Source: Xanthobacteraceae bacterium
GTDB taxonomy: Bacteria; Pseudomonadota; Alphaproteobacteria; Rhizobiales; Xanthobacteraceae
NCBI GenBank assembly: GCA_030043175.1
Contig: JASHYD010000859.1
Location: 1-7,265, forward strand
Direction: 5' to 3'
Length of the DNA stretch: 7,265 bases
Shown in pieces: positions 1-7,101 of the stretch. The notes below the pieces were generated by a model, which was not told where the DNA came from, did no database searches, and worked only from the letters and a program-made list of their open reading frames with translations. Both the position numbers and the translations under genes were made by a program. Numbering within the stretch: position 1 is the stretch's first letter; the number at the start of each line of letters is the position of its first letter.

Positions 1-3
1 GGG

Positions 4-882
4 GTGCCCGATCCGGCCGATTCGCCCCCGGGGCCGTTTTCGTCACACATCCAAGCCTTCGGCCCCGGCCTGGAGCGGATGAATGATCAGGTCCGATTCG
101 AGCGCCAGTTCGAGCAGGCGATGCGCGACACTGCCTTCGCGGCGCTCGACAGCAGCCAGCGCGCCGTACAGGACATTCGCAATCGGCTCAATGCCAACAA
201 CCTCATGCCGCAGGATCGCTCCGCCCTTGAGCAGGCCCTGACGCAATTGGCGCCGCTTGACCAGCGGGTCGCCGACAAACACAAGCAGGTGAATGACGCC
301 TACTGGAACTTCGTCGCCAGCAGCTATGCGGCCGAGGGAGGATCGCAGTGGGCAATCCGTGCCCAGTCCAAAATCTACGGCACTTTCAAGCAGCGGCAAG
401 CCGAGCTTGCCCAGCTCAAGGCGCAGCGCGCCGTCGCCGCGCGCGACTTCCCGCTGGCGCTGCGCATCGACGATCGCGATCGGTTCCGCCACATGAGCAA
501 CCACGACCAGGCCGCGGCATTGCGCGGCGCCGCGGACGAGGTCCTCAACGACATTGCGATAACGCGAGCGAACATCGTGAAATGCCGATTCAATTTGTGG
601 ATGATCGACGCCGTTCGCAACGCCGCCGCGGCAGGGCTTGGAGTGGAAGGGCAGCAGCTACGCTGGGTCGAGGATCGTGCCACCCGCGAGCGACGCACCG
701 ACGCCGCGTGGAAAATCGGCGAAACCGCGCTTACCATCGGCCTCGCCGCCGGCGGCGCGTTCTTCTCCGGCGGCACGAGCCTTGCATTGCTTGGCGCCAG
801 TACGGCGCTGGGCGTGCACTGCGCCGCAGACGCGTCGGCCGATTACCTTCGCGACCGCGACGGCGGCCAACATCGGCCTTGA
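4..882 (+). CDS. Uncharacterised helical protein with hydrophobic C-terminal segment; probably 3'-frameshifted
   Basis: I do not recognise this 292-residue product with certainty. Residues 25-235 are charged and predominantly helical, rich in Gln, Ala and Arg with heptad-like stretches (about 50-65, 72-98, 126-148 and 168-192), so coiled-coil or helical-bundle structure is likely. Residues 239-271 form one long hydrophobic Gly/Ala/Leu-rich stretch that could be a membrane or membrane-insertion segment. No signal peptide or catalytic motif is visible. The start shown is a GTG at base 4. The frame is open to base 1, so the real start may lie upstream and the protein may be longer. The last 11 residues (LRDRDGGQHRP) look like out-of-frame sequence: another frame carries a more natural continuation, ATATAANIGLDPNGGL, at 851-898. 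From memory, the hydrophobic block followed by a 'DP..GGL'-like stretch resembles the region ahead of the toxin part in large DUF4157/eCIS-associated proteins. That is inference only. Confidence 0.55.
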   Translation: MPDPADSPPGPFSSHIQAFGPGLERMNDQVRFERQFEQAMRDTAFAALDSSQRAVQDIRNRLNANNLMPQDRSALEQALTQLAPLDQRVADKHKQVNDAYWNFVASSYAAEGGSQWAIRAQSKIYGTFKQRQAELAQLKAQRAVAARDFPLALRIDDRDRFRHMSNHDQAAALRGAADEVLNDIAITRANIVKCRFNLWMIDAVRNAAAAGLGVEGQQLRWVEDRATRERRTDAAWKIGETALTIGLAAGGAFFSGGTSLALLGASTALGVHCAADASADYLRDRDGGQHRP

Positions 883-1329
883 TCCCAATGGCGGACTGAG
901 GGCGGCTGGGGCAACCCGACGTCAACCCGCGCGGCACCTCGTCCGCAACGCCAATCACGACCAGCTGGTGCCGGCCGAGGGCAGTTGACGGCGGCCGAAC
1001 GTCGCGCCGAGGTCGCGTGCCACATTAGGCTCTCCTGCCGGCACCGCCTCGCACGAGCGCACCTTCGACGCCGCTAGGCTGCCGCCTTATCAGGGCGCCA
1101 CGCACTTCGGAGGGGCTCGCAAAAATGGCTCTTCAGGGAATCTGGGGCCGTATGCGCCATCCCCGTTACCTTCGCATTCCGCGTTCGACTGCAGGCCATC
1201 CTTCATTAGCCTGCTCCCTCGCAGCACGTTCGGAAAGCGGCTGTCGTTGCATTCTTGCGATGGTGGATGTGTTTCCGGCGTCATTTTCATATACAATCCA
1301 GAAATCTTGACAGGACGGGAGGACTCGCG
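883..1329. other. 447-base gap without a supported gene
   Basis: No reading frame here looks like a real gene. The first 100-200 bases may be the decayed continuation of the preceding gene, because protein-like fragments switch between all three plus frames and soon hit stops (for example at 986-988 in the 851-898 frame). A 61-codon frame at 1125-1310 has a GGAGGGG nine bases before its ATG, but its product is Arg/Ser/Pro-rich and not protein-like. A TATACA hexamer at 1290-1295 is correctly placed to be the -10 box of the hydrolase gene, but no good -35 box lies 16-18 bases upstream. The sequence becomes less GC-rich from about 1250, as expected for a promoter region. Confidence 0.5.
1317..1322 (+). 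promoter_or_regulatory. Shine-Dalgarno GGGAGG that fixes the hydrolase start
   Basis: GGGAGG lies seven bases before the ATG at 1330. The open frame extends 25 codons further upstream to a TTG at 1255. That longer start has no comparable ribosome site and would place an Arg/Trp-rich extension ahead of an otherwise typical signal peptide, so 1330 is preferred. Confidence 0.75.
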
Positions 1330-2064
1330 ATGAAGCACCGGAATTTGAAGGGGCTGTCGGCCGCCGCGACCGCAGCCATGATCATGCTGCTGATCCGGCC
1401 TGTGCCGGCGGAAGTGCTCGAGAAGACGAAGAACGTGGACGATACGACCGTCCACTACAAGATCGTCCTGCCAAACGACTATGATCCGGCAAAGGCCTAT
1501 CCGGCCATCCTGGCGCTGGGCGGCGGCCCGCAGACAATGAACACGGTGGACAGCATTCTCAATCGGAACTTCCGCGCCGAGGCCGAGAAGCGCGGCTATA
1601 TCGTTGTCTCGCCGGCGGCGCCGGATGGCGATTTGTTCTTCGAGGAGGGAGACCGCATCTTCCCAGAATTCCTGAAAATGATTCTCGCGGACTACAAAAT
1701 CCGGGACAACAAATTCCATATCGCGGGAGTCTCCAACGGAGGCATCGCGGCACTGCACATCGCGGCAGGCAATCCGCAATACTTCCTGTCTGTGACGGCC
1801 TTCCCAGGGTATATGTGGGAACCGAGCGCGGCGAGGCTTGAGGCGATCTCGAAGATGTGCGTTTTCATGTATGTGGGCGAACATGACCCCTACATGTGGC
1901 ACGGCGAGATGAAGCGGGAGGCCGAATTTCTTCGTTCCAAAGGTACTCTCGCGCGCTACAGCGTCGAGAAAGATCAGCCGCACCGGATCGAAACGCTCGC
2001 CGGAGCGAACGCCGGGCGCTTGTTCGATGGCTTTGAAGAGACCGCGAAGGGCTGCAGCAAGTAA
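1330..2064 (+). CDS. Secreted alpha/beta-hydrolase (esterase / PHB-depolymerase-like)
   Basis: The 244-residue protein is probably an exported serine hydrolase of the alpha/beta-hydrolase fold, acting on an ester or amide substrate that cannot be named from sequence. Residues 1-27 form a signal peptide: basic MKHRNLK, a hydrophobic Ala/Met/Leu core, and a cleavage site after VPA (27/28). The mature part starts with the strands expected of the fold (YKIVLPNDYDP, residues 43-52). A GGGP turn at 64-67 is suited to the oxyanion hole. The nucleophile elbow is GVSNGG at 133-138 (Ser135), followed by a likely acid in GEHD (Asp186) and the catalytic His in DQPH (His218). The length and motif order fit the secreted esterase/PHB depolymerase group (LpqC- or 'predicted peptidase'-like). 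The gene stands alone on the plus strand and is followed by a 9-bp stem-loop. The 350-codon frame on the opposite strand is an antisense shadow. The family call is firm; the substrate is unknown. Confidence 0.88.
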   Translation: MKHRNLKGLSAAATAAMIMLLIRPVPAEVLEKTKNVDDTTVHYKIVLPNDYDPAKAYPAILALGGGPQTMNTVDSILNRNFRAEAEKRGYIVVSPAAPDGDLFFEEGDRIFPEFLKMILADYKIRDNKFHIAGVSNGGIAALHIAAGNPQYFLSVTAFPGYMWEPSAARLEAISKMCVFMYVGEHDPYMWHGEMKREAEFLRSKGTLARYSVEKDQPHRIETLAGANAGRLFDGFEETAKGCSK

Positions 2065-2102
2065 AACAGGCAGCCGTTCTCGAGTGGAGGTAAGCGCATA
2101 GG

Positions 2103-2132
2103 CCGGTCGCGGACCTCGTCGATCGCGACCGG
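2103..2132 (+). terminator. 9-bp stem-loop after the hydrolase gene
   Basis: CCGGTCGCG (2103-2111) and CGCGACCGG (2124-2132) form a perfect 9-bp stem with a 12-base loop, 38 bases after the hydrolase stop. There is no T-tract after it, so it is not a canonical intrinsic terminator. It may act as a Rho-assisted end or an mRNA 3'-end stabiliser. Confidence 0.4.
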
Positions 2133-2567
2133 ACTGAGCCACGGCGGCGCCGCTGGACGCGCGGTGAACGTGTTGAGGCCCGCATCAAAGTGGCCAAAGG
2201 GCCTGCCAGGAACGATTGCCCCAGAGGTGTTATCGTTTGCGCAGCGGCCGATCCACTAACGCCCTGGACTCAATTGGGCCCTGATGGATTTTGGTCGGTG
2301 CGTCAATCACTTCTCGGCTGAACGGAATACCAGGGAAGACCGCTGAGCTTCATCGTCGGCTCCTCGGCGATCTCAACCGCGATTGGCAGGCGGTCGATTA
2401 CAACCCAAGCCGCAAGTGAGAACCCGTAACCTGAAACAAGCCGCCAGAGTTCCGGTGAACTGGAACCGGTTGAGCGCTCACCAACTCTGCGGTCCCGCGC
2501 AAGCTCGAGGCCGCCATTCCACGGGCATGGCGCGCTGCCATAATCGCCCGCTCGCGTGGGCGATGAT

Positions 2568-2602
2568 GCTACTTTGCGGCGCAAAATTCGCTGCAAAGTA
2601 GC
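2568..2602 (+). repeat. 14-bp inverted repeat (hairpin) upstream of ftsH
   Basis: The arms GCTACTTTGCGGCG (2568-2581) and CGCTGCAAAGTAGC (2589-2602) pair over 14 positions with only one G-T wobble, around a 7-base loop CAAAATT. It is the most stable local structure in the 687-base gap and starts 184 bases before the ftsH ATG. No T-run follows in either direction. It could be the end of a lost gene's transcript, a 5'-leader element of ftsH, a protein-binding site or a palindromic repeat; the sequence alone does not decide. Confidence 0.6.
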
Positions 2603-2751
2603 CTCAGCGGAGCTTACTGCAAATTCTTTCTGCCGCAGGCGGGCGTTGCGTCTTGAGCCCCTCCCCCCCGTGCCACAAACGAACCGACTCCCTTTCGGCC
2701 CGTTGATTATCACATATCTATCAAGCAGCCCCGCGAGCTTGGTGTACGCGC

Positions 2752-4593
<1,842 letters not shown>

Positions 4594-4612
4594 TCTGCGG
4601 CGGAGCATCCAG

Positions 4613-4639
4613 CGCGGATTGCGCGCAGCGCAATCCGCG
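4613..4639. terminator. 12-bp stem-loop between convergent genes (REP-like palindrome)
   Basis: CGCGGATTGCGC (4613-4624) and GCGCAATCCGCG (4628-4639) pair perfectly over 12 bp with a 3-base loop GCA. It sits 19 bases after the ftsH stop and 36 bases past the DUF488 stop, so it can end transcripts from both sides. No T-tract follows on either strand. The 'GCGGATT...AATCCGC' core resembles short palindromes scattered between genes in Bradyrhizobium, as I recall them, so it may belong to a dispersed repeat family. Confidence 0.65.
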
Positions 4640-4675
4640 GTATCAGTTCAGCAACACTGCACCGCTTAGCCCCGG

Positions 4676-5212
4676 CTACGGGTCTGCCGGATAGACCAAA
4701 CTTCCGTGCGGGCCCGCCCGCGCAGCACGTGTCTGACCGGCCCGCTCTATATGGCCTGGACCAACGATGTGAAATACCGCCTCGCCTGCAGCGATCAGGT
4801 AATCCGCGATAATTCGTCGATGGCACCGCCACCACACGGCTTCTGCGCACATCACGGCGCAACGCTCGGTCTGCCCGAGTTCCTGCAACCTCGTCAATCC
4901 GCGGCGAAAGCCTTCGCTCATTGCGTAGTCCGCGTAGTTGTGAAAACCTGCGTTTTGCCAGAAGGCGTTGACATCCGGCGGCACGCTGCGGGCGCGGCCA
5001 CGCAGCCCGCCCAGGCAAGCAACATGCTGATAGGCGATTTCGAACGTCGCGAGCGCCTGGGGCAAAACATCCTGATTGAACTGCGGATTGGCGCGCGAGC
5101 GCGGCACGGTGCGAACGTCGGCAACGCAGGTCACCTCAGCGCTTCGCAGCAGACCCACGAAATCATCGAATGAACGATTCGAATGGCCAATGGTGTAGAA
5201 CGGCTGCGCCAT
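4676..5212 (-). CDS. DUF488 family protein
   Basis: The 178-residue cytosolic protein belongs to the DUF488 family, whose biochemical function is not established. Hallmarks are the N-terminal TIGHSNR (7-13), DVRTVPRSR (32-40) with NPQF (42-45), and the C-terminal MCAE (121-124) with WRCHRRIIADYL (128-139). The Cys and His of these motifs are the conserved family signature. The length is typical and the end (SLVYP, 171-175) matches the usual 'ITYP'-like finish, so it appears intact. No in-frame start exists upstream, because a TGA lies six codons before the ATG. The ribosome site is weak, which fits translational coupling: the VOC gene ends 15 bases upstream on the same strand, so the two are probably co-transcribed. 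Family assignment is confident. Any role would be a guess. Confidence 0.9.
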   Translation of the reverse strand: MAQPFYTIGHSNRSFDDFVGLLRSAEVTCVADVRTVPRSRANPQFNQDVLPQALATFEIAYQHVACLGGLRGRARSVPPDVNAFWQNAGFHNYADYAMSEGFRRGLTRLQELGQTERCAVMCAEAVWWRCHRRIIADYLIAAGEAVFHIVGPGHIERAGQTRAARAGPHGSLVYPADP

Positions 5213-5227
5213 GCCATCGCACGGTTC

Positions 5228-5602
5228 TCATTGCGGCACTGTCATGAGCTCGAGGATATGACCATTCGGGTCCTTGAAATAGACACCGCGGCCGCCTCCC
5301 CAGTCGTTGAGTTTGCCATCGGCAATACTCCAGGGCGCGCTGCCGTAAGGGAGATCAGCGTGCCGCACGCGTTGCAAAATGGCGTCGAACTCAGCATCGC
5401 TGACGTGGAACGCATAGTGGTGACTCTCGAACGGCTCCTCGGTGTCGAACAACAGCGTCAGCGTGTCGTTGACGTGAACCGGCGCGAAGTGGCCGTGATC
5501 CTCGGATGCATTATAGGGGAGGCCGAACATATCGGCGAAAAACCGAGCGGCAGCCCTGTTGTCCTTCGCCGGAACAATGGTGTGGTTGAGCACAATCGCC
5601 AT
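5228..5602 (-). CDS. VOC (glyoxalase/bleomycin-resistance/dioxygenase) superfamily protein
   Basis: The 124-residue single-domain protein has the vicinal oxygen chelate fold, two beta-alpha-beta-beta-beta units that usually bind a divalent metal. Candidate ligands are His7 (LNHTIVP), His62 (in HHYAFHV) and Glu118 (in HILELMT). The signature VYFKDPNGHILEL (107-119) is the classic C-terminal half-motif of the superfamily. Members include glyoxalase I, extradiol dioxygenases, isomerases and antibiotic-binding proteins; the substrate here cannot be told. The frame extends 10 codons upstream, but the ATG at 5602 is preferred because AAGGAG lies seven bases before it and the family starts just ahead of the first strand. 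It is the first gene of a probable two-gene unit with DUF488. A weak TTGATG-17-TATCTA promoter-like pair lies at 5714-5686. Confidence 0.9.
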   Translation of the reverse strand: MAIVLNHTIVPAKDNRAAARFFADMFGLPYNASEDHGHFAPVHVNDTLTLLFDTEEPFESHHYAFHVSDAEFDAILQRVRHADLPYGSAPWSIADGKLNDWGGGRGVYFKDPNGHILELMTVPQ

Positions 5603-5609
5603 CAACCCG

Positions 5610-5615
5610 CTCCTT
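5610..5615 (-). promoter_or_regulatory. Shine-Dalgarno AAGGAG that fixes the VOC gene start
   Basis: The minus strand reads AAGGAG at 5615-5610, seven bases before the ATG at 5602. The upstream in-frame ATG at 5632 has no comparable site and would add an Arg-rich 10-residue extension, so the internal start is chosen. Confidence 0.8.
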
Positions 5616-5685
5616 CTTGCCGTTTTGCGCAATCCCCGGCTCGTGCGAGGTCGCTCCTAGCGCGCGCCGGACAGACACCTTCACC

Positions 5686-5714
5686 TAGATATTGATCGCG
5701 GCCAGCGCCATCAA
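5686..5714 (-). promoter_or_regulatory. Weak sigma70-like promoter candidate for VOC-DUF488
   Basis: On the minus strand TTGATG (5714-5709; four of six matches to TTGACA) is followed after 17 bases by TATCTA (5691-5686; three of six matches to TATAAT). Spacing and position are right for transcription of the VOC gene, but the -10 box is poor, so this is only a candidate. Confidence 0.22.
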
Positions 5715-5762
5715 CGGCGCGTTCGGGTTCGTTGCGCGGAAATAACGACGCACGGCGCGTCT

Positions 5763-5784
5763 GCGATCGACGAATGTCGATCGC
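5763..5784 (-). terminator. 9-bp stem-loop after the secreted-protein gene
   Basis: GCGATCGAC (5763-5771) and GTCGATCGC (5776-5784) pair perfectly over 9 bp with a 4-base loop GAAT. It begins 31 bases after the stop of the 283-residue protein gene, in the direction of its transcription. No T-tract follows, so it resembles the other gene-end hairpins in this window rather than a textbook intrinsic terminator. Confidence 0.5.
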
Positions 5785-5815
5785 CCCGATGCGCAAGGCT
5801 CACTCAAAGCCGCGT

Positions 5816-6667
5816 TTAGAAATCCTGCTTGTTCGCAACCGGGATGTGATACTCGAACAGATGCTCGTTGTTCTCGGCGCAGATTTCCTCGTCCATTGGA
5901 CGCTGAACGCGATCATAGACCTGCATCACCGACCATGGCGCGTTGAAAGCATCCGGATCGTCGAACGCGATGTCCACTTGCATCGCCTTGCCGCCCTTCA
6001 CCAGCTTAAAGCGCTCGACGACGTGCAGCTTATCGGTGTGCGGCGTGCGGAAATTATTAACAAAAGTCTTGTCATTCAGCGCGATCGTATCGACCACCAG
6101 CGTGTCGCCTTCGTAGTGTCCGACTGACTCGCCGTACCACGACGGCTTCGGATTCGCCGAATGAGGTACGTCGAGATAGACGTGCCGGACCTGCTGGTCA
6201 TTCGAATATATCATTACCACTTCCTTGGGGGTCTGCACAAAGTAGAGCGGCTGGAAGCCATACAGGTGATAGCCGGGAACGCCCGCCGGCCAACAGGCCG
6301 AGTGCGGCGTAAAGGCGATCTTTCCAGCCAGGACCTCCGCATTGTCCTTCTTCATGCGTTCCACCACCCAGGGCTTGAGAATGGCAGCATTGGTGAGATC
6401 GGCGATGAAGTAGGTCGGTTGTTTGCCGGTGGTGGCGGCCTCCTGGTTGCTGATGCGCGGATGGGCGGGATCGTTGCGTAGCGGACTGGTTCCGCCCGGA
6501 ACGATTGAAAAATCAACGTTGAACGTCAGCCACCCGGCATTGCCGGACGAGAAATCCGGCGGCGGCGCTTGCTGTTGCGCCGCCGCCACGACGGTGAGTG
6601 CCGCGCAGGCCAAGCCGGCAAGGATGCTACTGGCGAACAATTTCCCTGTGAAAGCCAATGTGGACAT
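5816..6667 (-). CDS. Secreted protein of a widespread uncharacterised family
   Basis: The 283-residue precursor has a clear signal peptide (basic residue at 9, hydrophobic 10-30, probable cleavage near AAA30/QQ), so it is exported to the periplasm or beyond. I recognise the family, which has many paralogues in Bradyrhizobium, Acidobacteria and others, but no function is known to me. Its marks are SWYGESVGHYEGDTLVVDT (176-194), NDKTF (198-202), TPHTDKLHVVERF (208-220) and the C-terminal CAEN (263-266). Cys125 and Cys263 could form a disulphide in the periplasm. Pro/Gln-rich residues 31-38 look like a linker. The start is supported by AGGAGAGG five bases before the ATG. The gene is monocistronic, with a stem-loop after its stop and a plausible promoter about 90 bases upstream. 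It lies next to an insertion-sequence end. Confidence 0.85.
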   Translation of the reverse strand: MSTLAFTGKLFASSILAGLACAALTVVAAAQQQAPPPDFSSGNAGWLTFNVDFSIVPGGTSPLRNDPAHPRISNQEAATTGKQPTYFIADLTNAAILKPWVVERMKKDNAEVLAGKIAFTPHSACWPAGVPGYHLYGFQPLYFVQTPKEVVMIYSNDQQVRHVYLDVPHSANPKPSWYGESVGHYEGDTLVVDTIALNDKTFVNNFRTPHTDKLHVVERFKLVKGGKAMQVDIAFDDPDAFNAPWSVMQVYDRVQRPMDEEICAENNEHLFEYHIPVANKQDF

Positions 6668-6672
6668 TGTTT

Positions 6673-6680
6673 CCTCTCCT
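6673..6680 (-). promoter_or_regulatory. Shine-Dalgarno AGGAGAGG of the secreted-protein gene
   Basis: The minus strand reads AGGAGAGG at 6680-6673, five bases before the ATG at 6667. It is a strong ribosome site and confirms the start immediately ahead of the signal peptide. Confidence 0.8.
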
Positions 6681-6757
6681 GTGCACCCGTCCCACGCACC
6701 AAACCGATTCTCGTGCGGGCGTGCTGCGCCGTTGTCCCGGCAGTAGGTTCTTAAGTC

Positions 6758-6786
6758 ATTTTACGGCGTTTGCGTTCGCCCGTCAC
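6758..6786 (-). promoter_or_regulatory. Candidate sigma70-like promoter for the secreted-protein gene
   Basis: On the minus strand GTGACG (6786-6781; four of six matches to TTGACA) and TAAAAT (6763-6758; five of six matches to TATAAT) are separated by exactly 17 bases. Transcription would start near 6750, giving a leader of about 80 bases before the strong Shine-Dalgarno. It may lie inside or just outside the end of the neighbouring insertion sequence. Confidence 0.4.
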
Positions 6787-6959
6787 TCGGTATGGGCAGG
6801 TAGAGAGCCCGTGGCCGATGCCCTTTCGTGCAGCTGTCGCATTATTGGGATAGAACTCGGGCGCGTTCCGCTGTAGGTGGGGGGTTTCCGGTCCTGCTCT
6901 TTCGATTGCAGGGCGGGTTCACAGTCTCACCATTGCGTACGTTTCTCGACGCCTCCCTA

Positions 6960-7101
6960 AAATCCCGGACAGCCAGATTTCCCGGGTCGGTTCCAAACCT
7001 TGGCATGTCCGCCGTGTGCCTTGCCGGTTTTATCAAGCCGGCCGCCTAAGATGAAACTTAGGCGGTAGGGCCGAGCCCCAACGACCCGGCCGTGCCACAA
7101 G
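6960..7101 (-). ncRNA. Candidate IS110/IS1111 bridge (seek) RNA region
   Basis: Directly after the transposase stop the minus strand can form successive stem-loops: a 9-bp perfect stem (7065-7042, loop of 6), a 5-bp stem GCCGG/CCGGC (7042-7023, loop of 10) and a 5-bp stem CCCGG/CCGGG (6986-6964, loop of 13). Elements of the IS1111 group of the IS110 family carry their guide RNA in the non-coding end downstream of the transposase gene, which matches this position. Sequence and limits of the RNA cannot be fixed here, and the two guide loops cannot be assigned. The call rests on location and structure only. Confidence 0.35.
7042..7065. repeat. 9-bp perfect stem-loop just after the transposase stop
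   Basis: CCGCCTAAG (7042-7050) and CTTAGGCGG (7057-7065) pair perfectly around ATGAAA. It begins 36 bases beyond the transposase stop codon. It may be the 3' end of the transposase message, the first stem of a bridge RNA, or an end feature of the element. Confidence 0.65.

Larger units (their letters stand above)
2065..2751. other. 687-base gap before ftsH, no supported gene
   Basis: No gene is convincing on either strand. The region holds two hairpins, reported separately (2103-2132 and 2568-2602), a perfect 10-bp palindrome TGAGCGCTCA at 2471-2480 and a run of seven C at 2663-2669. Just before ftsH it has an AT-rich patch (2703-2724) in which TTGAT and ATCAA form a 5-bp inverted repeat. 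Short uninterrupted frames exist. One on the plus strand ends with DLNRDWQAVDYNPSRK just before 2420. A minus-strand frame (2713-2303) ends with MKLSGLPWYSVQPRSD. None matches a family I know and none spans more than a fraction of the gap. Decayed coding sequence is possible. The AT-rich patch is the likeliest site of the ftsH promoter, but I see no clear -35/-10 pair. Confidence 0.5.
6668..7101. other. 434-base non-coding stretch: gene leader plus insertion-sequence end
   Basis: The part nearest 6668 is the leader and promoter of the secreted-protein gene. The part nearest 7101 lies directly downstream of the transposase stop and is rich in short inverted repeats: 6964-6968 with 6982-6986, 7023-7027 with 7038-7042, and 7042-7050 with 7057-7065. 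Open frames of 60-73 codons occur on both strands (for example 6828-7049 plus and 7036-6842 minus), but they overlap the structured DNA and lack ribosome sites or family features. The border between chromosome and element is not visible, because I see no clear terminal inverted repeat or target duplication. Confidence 0.5.

Noticed and set aside
1125..1310. 61-codon plus-strand frame preceded by GGAGGGG
   Set aside because: The ribosome-like site is acceptable, but the product is Ser/Arg/Pro-rich with no recognisable features, and it overlaps the likely leader of the hydrolase gene.
1090..2142. 350-codon open frame on the minus strand opposite the hydrolase
   Set aside because: It is Arg/His-rich and has no family motif. 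It lies antisense to a gene with signal peptide, catalytic triad and Shine-Dalgarno, so it is a GC-driven shadow.
2651..2680. CTTGAG followed by a C-rich stretch as a heat-shock (RpoH-type) promoter for ftsH
   Set aside because: The -35-like hexamer is present, but no CYTATNT- or CCCCAT-like -10 box lies at the right distance.
2303..2713. 136-codon minus-strand frame, with a possible 16-residue ORF MKLSGLPWYSVQPRSD after a GAGGAG
   Set aside because: The long frame is of low complexity in its first half and crosses the 2568-2602 hairpin. The short peptide has a fair ribosome site but leads into no gene, so a leader-peptide role has no support.
2703..2751. ROSE-type RNA thermometer in the ftsH leader
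   Set aside because: No pairing partner that would mask the start region and no ROSE-like motif beside the start codon could be seen.
4706..5173. 155-codon plus-strand frame opposite DUF488
   Set aside because: The DUF488 frame carries all family motifs. This one is its antisense shadow with no ribosome site or motif.
5183..5695. 170-codon plus-strand frame opposite the VOC gene
   Set aside because: It is antisense to a clear VOC protein with a strong Shine-Dalgarno. The minus-strand gene explains the region.
6828..7049. 73-codon plus-strand frame beside the insertion sequence
   Set aside because: It has no ribosome site or family features and lies over inverted repeats that fit a structured non-coding IS end better.
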